From the IMG/VR virus record IMGVR_UViG_3300017989_000161, positions 1-49,690 of that record: DNA of 49,690 bases; one strand, given 5' to 3'. The notes under the pieces are model-generated. The model worked only from the letters and a program-made list of their open reading frames with translations, had not been told where the DNA came from and searched no databases. The position numbers were made by a program, and so were the translations under genes. Below are positions 33,677-41,383 of the stretch, piece after piece. The DNA comes from a virus. Positions within the stretch are counted from its first letter, which is position 1, and the number at the start of each line of letters is the position of its first letter.

Positions 33677-34026
33677 TATTCTTCACCTCCACTATCATCA
33701 GAGGGTTTAATTCCTAATCCGGTCAGGTCGGCTTCGACTTCTGGTTTCTCATTAAACTCTGTTTCTTCCTTAGCCTCCGTCTTTTTGGCCGGTTTGCGTT
33801 TTTTTGTAGGTCGGCTCCCTCTTTTCTTCGGTTTCGGGGTGGGTTCGTCTATGACTACTCTGATTTTGACATAGGGTGCCCGCCGTTCCATTGCTTCAAT
33901 AAACGATTTTACGGATGCATCCGGGATTTCCAATGTAGCATCCCCGGGCTTAATTAAAATTTTCCCCAGGCTGTCCGCGTAGGCGACCTCTGCACATCCG
34001 TTGTTTTTTACTACGATTGTTGCCAT
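33676..34026 (-). CDS. Small Lys/Glu-rich virion protein
   Basis: 116 residues, AGGAG site. The first about 65 residues form a compact beta/alpha region (VVKNNGCAEVAYADSLGKIL). The rest is low-complexity: a Lys/Pro-rich stretch (PTPKPKKRGSRPTKKRKPAK) then acidic. It lies between the major capsid and sheath genes and overlaps the sheath start. It could be a capsid decoration or head-tail connector protein. No family recognised. Confidence 0.6.
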   Translation of the reverse strand: MATIVVKNNGCAEVAYADSLGKILIKPGDATLEIPDASVKSFIEAMERRAPYVKIRVVIDEPTPKPKKRGSRPTKKRKPAKKTEAKEETEFNEKPEVEADLTGLGIKPSDDSGGEE

Positions 34027-34051
34027 GATGAGATGCTCCTGTTAGTGGTTA

Positions 34052-34071
34052 GCCCTGCCCGAAGGCAGGGC
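34052..34071 (-). other. 8-bp hairpin with UUCG loop between capsid gene and next gene
   Basis: On the coding strand GCCCTGCC TTCG GGCAGGGC forms a perfect 8-bp stem capped by the very stable UUCG loop. It lies 21 nt after the capsid stop codon. There is no U-run on either side, so it is not a full intrinsic terminator. It may stabilise the abundant capsid mRNA or cause partial attenuation of the downstream gene. Confidence 0.7.
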
Positions 34072-34091
34072 CAAAGAAAGGAGGATAATAA

Positions 34092-35687
34092 TTAAGACGA
34101 CTCAATTTCCAGGTCCATAAAGTACTCACGACCGTCAAACGGTTGTAAGTCCCTGTAGGCCTGGCCCCACAGGGTATTCCGATATTTAAGGTCGGTTTGG
34201 ATTGCATGTCTGAACGGCATGGGAGGAATGGCATCGCCGGTAACGTACCCGGCCTCACCCACGCCGCGGCCTTTGGCATAACACAGGCACTTATATTGGG
34301 ACTTTTGCGGATCCTCGAAGACATCCCACATGCCGAAGAGTTTACCAATATAGTGCGGTTGGGGTATGCGCCTATAGCCCGCGGCTGGCACGAAAAAAGG
34401 CTGCTTCATGGCTTTAAAAAGCGTAGCACTCTTTGAATCGGCTACGATCCCTACTAACCCAGAAGTACCGGTACGTTCCATCAGGACAGCATCAATTTCA
34501 AGCAGCGTTTCGCGTACTGTTTCGTAATGCTCTTGGAAATACAGACCAGTAGGCACCACCATGCTCCAGGCCCGCTCGCCCTTGGAGTAAAAGTACAGGT
34601 CGCGGAGGATCTTCCGATCACGGTCAGCGGCTAAAACATTACGCATTGCGGCCATGGCCATGGAGTCAGCATCCATAGAAAACTCACGACGTAGTGCCCA
34701 CAACGCCTGCAGTGTGGTACTGGCTGAAATGGCGTTCTCGTGCGGATAAATCACGCGGGAATCCATCTCATGGTTGATTACGGGGATCAAAGTAGGATCC
34801 TTTTCAATATCTACATCAAATCCGACATGAATCTCGATACCGTCCGCCGGGCCGGTACTAAAGATCGGGTCGATATTGCCGGTTGCGTAATCCACCGTTC
34901 CTGTCACTGTTATTGTGGTTTCCCCTACGACAAACGATCCATGTAGATTCCCCGCGCCGTCGTCTTTTGCAACGATATTGTGGTCATGAAAAATCTTGAT
35001 GGACTGCTTTTTAAATGGGTAAACTCCAGAGAATATGGTTTCGGAATCAAACTCGAAATCCCCTGTAAGCGTGGGGGTCGCCTCGCTATCAGCCTCTTTG
35101 ACCAAATGGCGTTGGTCCATCGATGCATACTGGCCATTGAAAGAGTGATCAATTTTTTCTCCCTGTGTCAAGTCCCCAAAAGTAGACCCGGCCACTCGCC
35201 AGACTTTGAAAATTTCACTCTGGTTGTAATGCCCCGGGATATGCGACACCATCCGACTGGTAATCGACATTAAGGCAACTGGCAGGATCAATGCGATCAT
35301 CCGGTCCCGCATCAAAATCCCTTCTGTGGTCTCCAGATTAGATGACTCCAGAACCATATTGTCCGGGCCATTTCCAGCAGAGATTTCAATTCCGTTCTGG
35401 ATTGCCTGGTAAGCACTGGCTAACATTTCATCAGATGGCATTTCACCATATTGCCGCTGGTAAGGTATTAGGGCATTGGCCGCAATGCGGGCTACAGTCC
35501 CTTTACCCTTGCCGATAGATTCAAAAACGCTACCTTCGACAGATCTGTCCAGGGCCTCAACAAGTTGGTTTTCGTTTGAGATAACCTCCCCGCTATCGCC
35601 GTCGATGATCGGGGTGATAATGGCATGGCGCATGGAAGCAGCCTTCTGACCGATCTCGACCATTCGTTTTTTATATTTTTCGGGCAT
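34092..35687 (-). CDS. Major capsid protein (likely)
   Basis: 531 residues, SD GAGGAG. The N-terminal segment is helical, as in capsid proteins with a delta-like region. Then come TTEGILMRDRMIALILPVAL and VSHIPGHYNQSEIFKVWRVA (the approach to an HK97-type E-loop), a central beta-rich insertion, and a C-terminal half with LRDLYFYSKGERAW and a P-domain-like helix ALWALRREFSMDADSMAMAA. The closing PFRHAIQTDLKYRNTLWGQA, then YRDLQPF, is also capsid-like. Length and position support this. Its leader holds a CRISPR-repeat-like hairpin. Confidence 0.7.
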   Translation of the reverse strand: MPEKYKKRMVEIGQKAASMRHAIITPIIDGDSGEVISNENQLVEALDRSVEGSVFESIGKGKGTVARIAANALIPYQRQYGEMPSDEMLASAYQAIQNGIEISAGNGPDNMVLESSNLETTEGILMRDRMIALILPVALMSITSRMVSHIPGHYNQSEIFKVWRVAGSTFGDLTQGEKIDHSFNGQYASMDQRHLVKEADSEATPTLTGDFEFDSETIFSGVYPFKKQSIKIFHDHNIVAKDDGAGNLHGSFVVGETTITVTGTVDYATGNIDPIFSTGPADGIEIHVGFDVDIEKDPTLIPVINHEMDSRVIYPHENAISASTTLQALWALRREFSMDADSMAMAAMRNVLAADRDRKILRDLYFYSKGERAWSMVVPTGLYFQEHYETVRETLLEIDAVLMERTGTSGLVGIVADSKSATLFKAMKQPFFVPAAGYRRIPQPHYIGKLFGMWDVFEDPQKSQYKCLCYAKGRGVGEAGYVTGDAIPPMPFRHAIQTDLKYRNTLWGQAYRDLQPFDGREYFMDLEIESS

Positions 35688-35730
35688 TTTACTTTCTCCT
35701 CATATCGTAAAGGTTTTAGTTGGTAAGTTT

Positions 35731-35762
35731 GTTTCAATCCACGCCCCTATACGAGGGGCGAC
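35731..35762 (-). CRISPR. Solitary type I-C-like CRISPR repeat in the capsid-gene leader (candidate RNA anti-CRISPR)
   Basis: Read on the minus strand, these 32 nt begin GTCGCCCCTCGTAT and end AGGGGCGTGGATTGAAAC. This is the form of a type I-C CRISPR repeat, with its stem and the ATTGAAAC end. The stem CGCCCCT/AGGGGCG (7 bp) closes a 5-nt loop. There is no second repeat nearby, no cas genes and no spacer phase, so it is not an array. It is co-oriented with the late genes, 43 nt before the capsid ATG. A second hairpin (CGGAAA/TTTCCG, 35762-35778) touches its 5' side. Phage solitary repeats are known to act as RNA anti-CRISPRs that occupy Cas proteins. That role here is inferred. Confidence 0.8.
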
Positions 35763-35823
35763 GGAAAAAATCTTTCCGCACCAACGTGCTACAAAGAGAA
35801 AAGCGAAGTAAATGATGTTGACT

Positions 35824-35868
35824 CCAGATACGCCGTATCTGCCGTATCTGCCGTATCTGGATTTTTTT
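35824..35868 (+). terminator. Hairpin with T-run on the plus strand; triple 9-bp direct repeat
   Basis: CCAGATAC and GTATCTGG pair around a 21-nt loop and are followed by ATTTTTTT on the plus strand. That is intrinsic-terminator form for rightward transcripts, although no rightward gene precedes it. The loop consists of direct repeats of CCGTATCTG (three copies in all), which offer alternative stems. On the minus (coding) strand there is an A-run before the hairpin and no U-run after it, so late transcripts should pass through. Confidence 0.4.
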
Positions 35869-35897
35869 AGGACTTTTTACTGCGTTAGAGCCCTGGA

Positions 35898-36767
35898 TTA
35901 GAGCCCTGGATGGGAATGGTGATTTGTGTTCCCGTCTCCGTCAAGGATCTCGCCGTCCGCTTCGATACTGCCTTCAGAATGCATGGAACCAACAGCCTCA
36001 ATGCCACCGCCAACAGTGAGTTCTCCCGAGATGTGAACATTGCCGTTCAGGTAAATCTCAGGAGCCGTAAGGGAAATTGATACACCTGCAACGCCATTGA
36101 TTTGATTAAGGGCACTAACTAAGACATCACTTTTAAGGGATGTGATTAAGATACTGCCTTTTTCAGACAAAATGATGATGTTCTGGTCGGCAGTCAGGAA
36201 AGCGGCTTTTTCACTATGCAGGGTGATATCGCCCTCCGGTGTTATTTCGATAGCCGCGCCGGTTTCTCTCTGTGTTACAATAATCGATCCTATTTTTATC
36301 CCATTGACATTCTGCTTTTTTGGTATTTCGACTATAATACCATCCTGGGAATAAACGTTGTTTTCGTAGTAGTCTCGATCCGCTGGTTCAGGTTCGCCAG
36401 CACGACGTTTATGGACCAAAGCTTCCGGCCCAAGCCACATTTCGTGTGGTGCCTGGGGCGATGCTTCCGGGCAATAGTGTACGCTCCCCAACAACCGGGG
36501 TCGCCGGGTATTCCCGACAAACGGAAAATCCACCCATACATAATCCCCCACCTCCACGGACGTTACAAACCCCTCATTCTCCCTCGATCCAGGCGGAAAC
36601 GCATATTCAGCCCACGGTAAATCCTCATCCGGGACATTATCCGTAAAAACCCCATACACACGGATCTGCACCCGTAGCTGATGGTCCGGGTCGTCTGTAT
36701 TCACAACACGTCCGATATATCGGTTGTCAAATCTCATAGTCGGCCGATCTGGTAAATTCTTTTGCAT
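35898..36767 (-). CDS. Baseplate central spike (gp5/gpV-like)
   Basis: 289 residues. Residues about 15-100 form an OB-fold (RVVNTDDPDHQLRVQIRVYG and WAEYAFPPGSRENEGF). EVGDYVWVDFPFVGNTRRPR is the typical 'VGDxVWVxFxxGDxxxPxxxG' core. After it comes a repetitive beta-helix (ITPEGDITLHSEKAAFLTAD...GVSISLTAPEIYLNGNVHIS). The very end is NHHSHPGL, with the H-x-H metal-binding tip typical of these needles. It pierces the outer membrane when the sheath contracts. It follows the hub gene. A 13-bp tandem duplication lies at its stop codon. Confidence 0.88.
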   Translation of the reverse strand: MQKNLPDRPTMRFDNRYIGRVVNTDDPDHQLRVQIRVYGVFTDNVPDEDLPWAEYAFPPGSRENEGFVTSVEVGDYVWVDFPFVGNTRRPRLLGSVHYCPEASPQAPHEMWLGPEALVHKRRAGEPEPADRDYYENNVYSQDGIIVEIPKKQNVNGIKIGSIIVTQRETGAAIEITPEGDITLHSEKAAFLTADQNIIILSEKGSILITSLKSDVLVSALNQINGVAGVSISLTAPEIYLNGNVHISGELTVGGGIEAVGSMHSEGSIEADGEILDGDGNTNHHSHPGL

Positions 36768-36770
36768 TGG

Positions 36771-37811
36771 TCACCTCGACACTTGCGATCCATCCAACGG
36801 GACCACGATTTTTGTTCTGCAGTTATACTGGTCACCTGTATGATAATGGCAAACAACACCCACCACACCAGTCGTGGGCAAGCTCTCATCGAAGGGCCTC
36901 GCCTTGTCATCCAAGTGCCACCCAAATTTTAGGGCAAGACCAGGTTCAAGACGCCCATCGCCGATCATAGCTAAATCGATTAGGAGGAGGGTAAATTCAA
37001 CCATGTTACTTAATGTGATTTCATGTCCTACCCCCGCAAATTCCACAGGAGCATCAGTAGAGATGCAATCCCCGGACACAAATCCTTTTACCATGTGCCA
37101 TCCAATATATTTCCTGAGAATTCGGTCACCCACGACATGAGCGACATTCATGACATCCATATGGACGATCTGGTTTTCAGCTTGTATATTATTCCACTCG
37201 TAATATATTCGCTCCTCCTCATTCAAATTCCGCAGGTCAACTAACCGCTGGAAACAAAATACATTGCGACTGAAGAACGCGACAGCCCCATGCTCTTTTG
37301 CCATTTGTCTTATTAGTAGAGATGGACGCATCCCGGGCAACAAGTGATAATCTTCTACAACAGGGAAATTGCCGATTCGATCCTGTATCACCCCAGACTT
37401 CAACCCTGGAATCAACTCTCTCAGGATTTCCCTGACCGGTTTTTGCACGAATAGCCGGGCTTCAGGGGCGGGCATTTTCAATTTGTAAACATCTTCCTGG
37501 AAACAATGCATAGTCAATCTGATCCCGTCTTTCGGCATAGTCAGGATTATAAATCGGATAACAACATTCAGCCCCTTTCGATATGTAGGATCTTCGAATA
37601 TGATCTCCAATACATCCCCGATTTTGATTTTAAACCATGGCGAGTCAGTTAAAATCGAGTCTGGATCGTCAAACAACAAACTTAGACGTGGCCCGGATAA
37701 ATCAACCGTTTCAGTGTATATGCATTCCTTCAGAAATGACCTGTCAATCTCCTCCCCGGTACCTATCCACCAAATTTTCTGTATAATATTACCAATCTGC
37801 GTACTACCCAC
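36771..37811 (-). CDS. Baseplate hub protein (gp27/gpD-like)
   Basis: I choose the GTG at 37811, which has GGAGG 6 nt upstream and overlaps the preceding stop by 8 bp. A TTG at 37838 has no such site. That gives 346 residues. Near residues 155-215 there is PGMRPSLLIRQMAKEHGAVA and FFSRNVFCFQRLVDL, the 'sxxxxixxlaxxxGxxfyxxxg' theme of gp27/gpD hub proteins. The spike gene follows directly, as usual. The hub joins tube, spike and baseplate wedges. Confidence 0.75.
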   Translation of the reverse strand: MGSTQIGNIIQKIWWIGTGEEIDRSFLKECIYTETVDLSGPRLSLLFDDPDSILTDSPWFKIKIGDVLEIIFEDPTYRKGLNVVIRFIILTMPKDGIRLTMHCFQEDVYKLKMPAPEARLFVQKPVREILRELIPGLKSGVIQDRIGNFPVVEDYHLLPGMRPSLLIRQMAKEHGAVAFFSRNVFCFQRLVDLRNLNEEERIYYEWNNIQAENQIVHMDVMNVAHVVGDRILRKYIGWHMVKGFVSGDCISTDAPVEFAGVGHEITLSNMVEFTLLLIDLAMIGDGRLEPGLALKFGWHLDDKARPFDESLPTTGVVGVVCHYHTGDQYNCRTKIVVPLDGSQVSR

Positions 37812-38523
37812 AAGGTACCTCCAATCCGCAATATCCAATAAGCCTGAAATGAATTTCTACGTCCCCAACTTCAACGGCCTCGCCGAAGAGGACTTGACTG
37901 GCAACCGTCAATGTGTACTCTACCCCGAAAACTCGACCCTCTTCTTTCGTCAAACTGATATCCGTAGTCTCAATGGCCCTCGGTTCTTGGATGAATGCAT
38001 TGACCGTAAGGGGCGACCCGTCAATCAGATAGGCCACCTGGAAAACGTGATTCTTAGATCGCCGTTTAGTGAGATACGCGTACCAAGCCAACTGGAGCTT
38101 ATCCAAGGTCGGTTTATCCCATGACAGCATGATCATACGATATTGCAGGTACAACGGGAAAACCGACAACCGAAAGGCGGTCTCCAGATCCTCATCCCAC
38201 CGAACCTTATCATGGATAATGCCCCGGTTTTCATTGTTCGTAATTCCTGGTTTCCTGCAATATGCGACCAAAGGCAGATCCAAAACGTTTGCTGTAGTGT
38301 TCGGATCAACAACCCTGGACCCTTTCCGGCCGCCCACATAGGAGGAAATGAAGTCCTGTGGAGTATCGAAATCATGTCTGAAAACCTGTTTGTTAGAATT
38401 ACGGCCCAAAAACTCCTCATAATCCGCAGGGCCTACCGCTGCCAATCCATCAAAGGCCGCACAAATGGTGCGGCCAAGGCCGAAATCAACCGCCTGCAGT
38501 TCTGAAAACTCGTTCGCCATCAT
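37804..38523 (-). CDS. Hypothetical tail/baseplate protein
   Basis: 239 residues; overlaps the upstream gene by 4 bp (ATGA) and the hub gene by 8 bp. Contains a helical start and LSWDKPTLDKLQLAWYAYLT; the C-terminal half is strand-rich (VEYTLTVASQVLFGEAVEVG). No family recognised. The tight coupling to the hub gene suggests a hub-proximal or tail-completion role. Confidence 0.6.
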   Translation of the reverse strand: MMANEFSELQAVDFGLGRTICAAFDGLAAVGPADYEEFLGRNSNKQVFRHDFDTPQDFISSYVGGRKGSRVVDPNTTANVLDLPLVAYCRKPGITNNENRGIIHDKVRWDEDLETAFRLSVFPLYLQYRMIMLSWDKPTLDKLQLAWYAYLTKRRSKNHVFQVAYLIDGSPLTVNAFIQEPRAIETTDISLTKEEGRVFGVEYTLTVASQVLFGEAVEVGDVEIHFRLIGYCGLEVPCG

Positions 38524-38999
38524 TCAATTCCTTCCGGGTTAAAACCAAAAAACGGTATAAGGTAATACTTCGTAATACAGGATGGAGACTCCCCCACCGG
38601 TTCCGATTTTAGCACATAGTAATAGCGGTCCTCGGTCTGCTCATCGTTCACATACTCCTCGAACCACACCACACTCTGTTTTCGGATATCATCGGCTCGA
38701 ATCAGCATAACAATGGGTTCTTCTCCAGGGACCAGGCTCTCTCCATCATCAGCCATACCGAAAATAAGAGATTCATCTCGTACAATAATCCCCTTTGTAT
38801 TCTCCGGGTCATCATATTCGATTCGCCGCTCCCTCCCCTCCATAGTCCCCACAACGTCCGCACCCTCGGCAACAACTTCCTCTGTGCCGGGCAAAGCTCG
38901 GAACAAGACGATATCAATCGCATTCGGGGACTGATCCAGTAAGGCGTCCAGGGAATCCGAAAGCGCTTGATTTGTATCGCGATAATCTCTTGCTGTCAT
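38520..38999 (-). CDS. Hypothetical virion assembly protein
   Basis: 159 residues, acidic; overlaps both neighbours by 4 bp. Visible parts are LDALLDQSPNAIDIVLFRAL and an aromatic C-terminal section (DRYYYVLKSEPVGE). No signal peptide or membrane segment, and no family recognised. It belongs to a chain of coupled genes between terminase and hub, so a neck or tail-completion part is plausible. Confidence 0.6.
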   Translation of the reverse strand: MTARDYRDTNQALSDSLDALLDQSPNAIDIVLFRALPGTEEVVAEGADVVGTMEGRERRIEYDDPENTKGIIVRDESLIFGMADDGESLVPGEEPIVMLIRADDIRKQSVVWFEEYVNDEQTEDRYYYVLKSEPVGESPSCITKYYLIPFFGFNPEGIE

Positions 39000-40129
39000 A
39001 TGTCAAGTCCTCCCGCCATGGCTGTTACGTTTTTCAGTGTAATATTGTTTTTGGTTGCGAAACGATCCAATGCCTCTTCTTTTGTTTTTTTGAGTTTGTA
39101 GACATCGCGAAGCAGGGACGCTTCGAGTTTAGACAAAAGGATCTTTTGCTTGTTTTCCTCTTTTTTCATCAACCGGGAAAATCCTTTTTTTGACGCATTG
39201 AAATTATTGAATTCGTCCCATACCTTTTTGTCAAACTCGGCATCCCCGGCCTTTTCGGCACCTTCAAGTTCGGTTTCGCGCAAGTCCTGCCCTTTATTAA
39301 GCCTAAGCCCCAGCCTATCCGCAAGTTTCCCGCGCCAACCCTTATCTTTGGCCTCCTTAGCCATCTCCTTAGCAATCCGGGCATGGATGAAGGGCGATTG
39401 CAGGACCGCAACCACCTTGATCGTATGTTTACAGGCGCATCCTAACAATTTCGGATTACGGATTTTGGGGAACCCGTGCTCCAAGGGATCGAGCGCAAAC
39501 CCGCCAATGGTCGCCAGATACCGGAACCAGTATTGATGACGGCCACAAGCGCAATCAAAGGAGATTTTCCCTTTACAGGCCCTTTGCGCCGGCGTGATAT
39601 ATGTGCCCGTGCTTCGGGTCATTTCCTTCTGCCAGTCTTCCAGGCGGACGCGGACCTGATAATGGGTTTTGCCTGGATGGTTGCCGGAAGCGGTCACACG
39701 AAAATAAAGAACATGGTCTTTGATTTTGTATAGGGTCGCGTTTCGAATGCTTTTTGCTTTTGTGAAGTCTGTTGCACCACGCCGGATACCATCCATGTCC
39801 ACAGGAACTCTGGATGCTCGGAGTAAAGCGGCAATTTCAACACCCCTCTGGGACTCCTTGAATCTTTCCTGTTTTTGTTCCAGGGCCTCGGCCATTTTGT
39901 CGAGTTCCTGCAATGTGTACTCGACCGTCCCGCCTTTTCGCCCGTACTGGAGGACAAGATTTTGTTTGCCGTGCTTAGTGAGTTTCTCCCTCTTCGCCAG
40001 CATGTCCGGCGGAAGGATGCCCACGGCACCTTTCCGCTTACTGGCTTTTTTCTTCCATATCCGGCCGAACATCCGCGAGAATTTTTTAAATTCGTTCAGC
40101 TTTTTATCTTTTTTACCGAAGAGGGCCAT
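38996..40129 (-). CDS. Virion-cluster protein with a Cys/His cluster
   Basis: 377 residues, GGGGA site. The ends are Lys-rich and helical. The middle (about 185-240) carries FDCACGRHQYWFRYLATIGG and later ARRANGED Cys residues in KLLGCACKHTIKVV, giving a C-x-C-G-x-H ... C-x-C-K-H set that could bind zinc in a SWIM-like way. No portal signature is seen, although the gene stands where a portal could be expected. I cannot name its family. The chain of 4-bp overlaps with its neighbours shows co-translation with tail/neck genes. Confidence 0.65.
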   Translation of the reverse strand: MALFGKKDKKLNEFKKFSRMFGRIWKKKASKRKGAVGILPPDMLAKREKLTKHGKQNLVLQYGRKGGTVEYTLQELDKMAEALEQKQERFKESQRGVEIAALLRASRVPVDMDGIRRGATDFTKAKSIRNATLYKIKDHVLYFRVTASGNHPGKTHYQVRVRLEDWQKEMTRSTGTYITPAQRACKGKISFDCACGRHQYWFRYLATIGGFALDPLEHGFPKIRNPKLLGCACKHTIKVVAVLQSPFIHARIAKEMAKEAKDKGWRGKLADRLGLRLNKGQDLRETELEGAEKAGDAEFDKKVWDEFNNFNASKKGFSRLMKKEENKQKILLSKLEASLLRDVYKLKKTKEEALDRFATKNNITLKNVTAMAGGLDI

Positions 40130-40423
40130 TTAAGGTTTCCCCGCATAATAAATAATCCGTTGCCTGATCCATTGCACGGGCGGAAGCTGCAATTCCACGC
40201 CCGCTTCCATCGCCCCCCTGGGTTCATCCAGGCCCGCCGCGATCATGACAACCCATTTCAACCCTTCGATGCCGTAATACCGGTATGCGGTCAGTTCCGG
40301 CATTAAGGTTTCATTTGGTTGGATAATGTATGTGGGCCACGAAGGATCACCGTTTCGGATTTCCCGATATAGTTCCGTCCGCATAAGCGGGTCCGTAATA
40401 TTGTACGGGCTCAGTCTGTCCAT
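40130..40423 (-). CDS. LysM/gpX-like small tail protein
   Basis: 97 residues, overlapping the upstream gene at the start codon. The run YIIQPNETLMPELTAYRYYG, then IEGLKWVVMIAAGLDEP and VELQLPPVQWI, follows the pattern of P2 gpX and LysM-type baseplate proteins ('yxvxxgDTlxxIaxryyG...xxxixxaNpg....LpaGtxlxlP'). Such proteins bind peptidoglycan-like surfaces or clamp the baseplate hub. The motif is weaker than a true LysM. Confidence 0.6.
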   Translation of the reverse strand: MDRLSPYNITDPLMRTELYREIRNGDPSWPTYIIQPNETLMPELTAYRYYGIEGLKWVVMIAAGLDEPRGAMEAGVELQLPPVQWIRQRIIYYAGKP

Positions 40424-41091
40424 TATTGTTGTTTTCCTTTATTGATAAACGCCTGCTTTCGGATTTCATCCAGTTCCAAGCCACGCTTACGATCAAATCC
40501 ATGCGTGATTGCTCGAAATGATTTATATGGGTTCGCTTCCTCTTCCGGTTTCCCGCCGTCGAGACCGCCAAAATACTGATCCAGGTAAACGCTCGAAACC
40601 GGATTCGCGCCCAACGCTGCCATGCAACAAAGCAGCATGGCCCTCTGTGCCCCGGTAAAGCTGTCCCAATTAATATTGTACTTGACCCGCCCTTTTTCAT
40701 CTTGTTGGATGTCAATCCGGTTTGCCCTGATGGCATAATGCTGGCTTTCGGCTGGTAAAATGAGATTCCCCATATTTTCCAGTGCGAAATACCAGTCGAG
40801 GGCCTCATAGTAATTCACGCGGCCGGTTTCCGTATCCACGTCCTCGAACGAAAACTGAGTGCCGTGTTGTGAAATGTGTTCCGTCCGCTCCTCCACCAGA
40901 ACAATAAACCCTCGCTTCTTCCTGGTTTCGATCTCTTCCTTCAGCGCATCTTTCCAGTCAGAGAACAGACCTTTGATCTGTTGAATGATCTGGAAGACCA
41001 GCTGTTCTCCATTGTAGACTGCATAGGCCTTGAATTTCTTTTTCTGGGTAAGCGATATCGCGAATATTTTTTTCATAAGTTCTGGTGTCAT
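40423..41091 (-). CDS. Hypothetical protein between terminase and tail genes
   Basis: 222 residues. ATGA overlap with a possible 29-residue gene upstream. Its middle is beta-rich (RGFIVLVEERTEHISQHGTQ, then QHYAIRANRIDIQQDEKGRV), with a helical C-terminus. No motif recognised. It has no visible strong ribosome binding site of its own, so coupling from upstream is probable. A role in head-tail joining is possible by position only. Confidence 0.6.
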   Translation of the reverse strand: MTPELMKKIFAISLTQKKKFKAYAVYNGEQLVFQIIQQIKGLFSDWKDALKEEIETRKKRGFIVLVEERTEHISQHGTQFSFEDVDTETGRVNYYEALDWYFALENMGNLILPAESQHYAIRANRIDIQQDEKGRVKYNINWDSFTGAQRAMLLCCMAALGANPVSSVYLDQYFGGLDGGKPEEEANPYKSFRAITHGFDRKRGLELDEIRKQAFINKGKQQ

Positions 41092-41177
41092 TGTTTAAAA
41101 CAATCCTGTTTCAGGGAAAACGCCAATGATTTCCGAGGGAAAAAGGGGGCGCATTGGAGTTCCCCTCCTCCGCACAT
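41088..41177 (-). CDS. Possible 29-residue peptide (Cys-containing)
   Basis: MCGGGELQCAPFFPRKSLAF followed by SLKQDCFKQ. The stop overlaps the next start in an ATGA junction. AAAGGGG lies immediately before the ATG, which is closer than ideal. In another frame a 19-codon ORF from 41154 (MRPLFPSEIIGVFPETGLF) has a better GGAGGAGGGG site. Only one, or neither, may be real; either could carry ribosomes to the next gene. Confidence 0.3.
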   Translation of the reverse strand: MCGGGELQCAPFFPRKSLAFSLKQDCFKQ

Positions 41178-41199
41178 CCCCTTTATGAAATTTCCCTAA

Positions 41200-41352
41200 T
41201 CAGTTCGAATCTTCTTCTTCCCGGGACATCCTATCCTTGTCCCAATCCGGAACGCTGATAGGGGCGGAAAGAATTTCCTCATCACAGTGCCCTAACCCAC
41301 GCCCTGTTTTCGGCCCTTGGCCATTCGGCCCTGTTCCATCTCTATTCGGCAT
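41200..41352 (-). CDS. Small DUF5320-like protein
   Basis: 50 residues with a very strong AAGGAGGTG site before the ATG. The start MPNRDGTGPNGQGPKTGRG, then LGHC, matches the small 'MPxGDGTGPxGxGPxTGRGxGxC' family (DUF5320) common in anaerobic bacteria and archaea. The rest (DEEILSAPISVPDWDKDRM) is acidic and not conserved in my memory. Function unknown. In this phage it sits right behind the large terminase, 31 bp downstream. It may be a remnant acquired from a host, or a small structural factor. Confidence 0.7.
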   Translation of the reverse strand: MPNRDGTGPNGQGPKTGRGLGHCDEEILSAPISVPDWDKDRMSREEEDSN

Positions 41353-41383
41353 TGTTTTTCACCTCCTTCCTTGGTCTCGATCA

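Noticed and set aside
34052-34071. Intrinsic terminator after the capsid gene
   Set aside because: The hairpin is strong but has no U-run on either strand, so it is listed only as a hairpin.
38996-40129. Portal protein
   Set aside because: Position would fit, but its Cys/His cluster and Lys-rich helices do not resemble any portal pattern I know.
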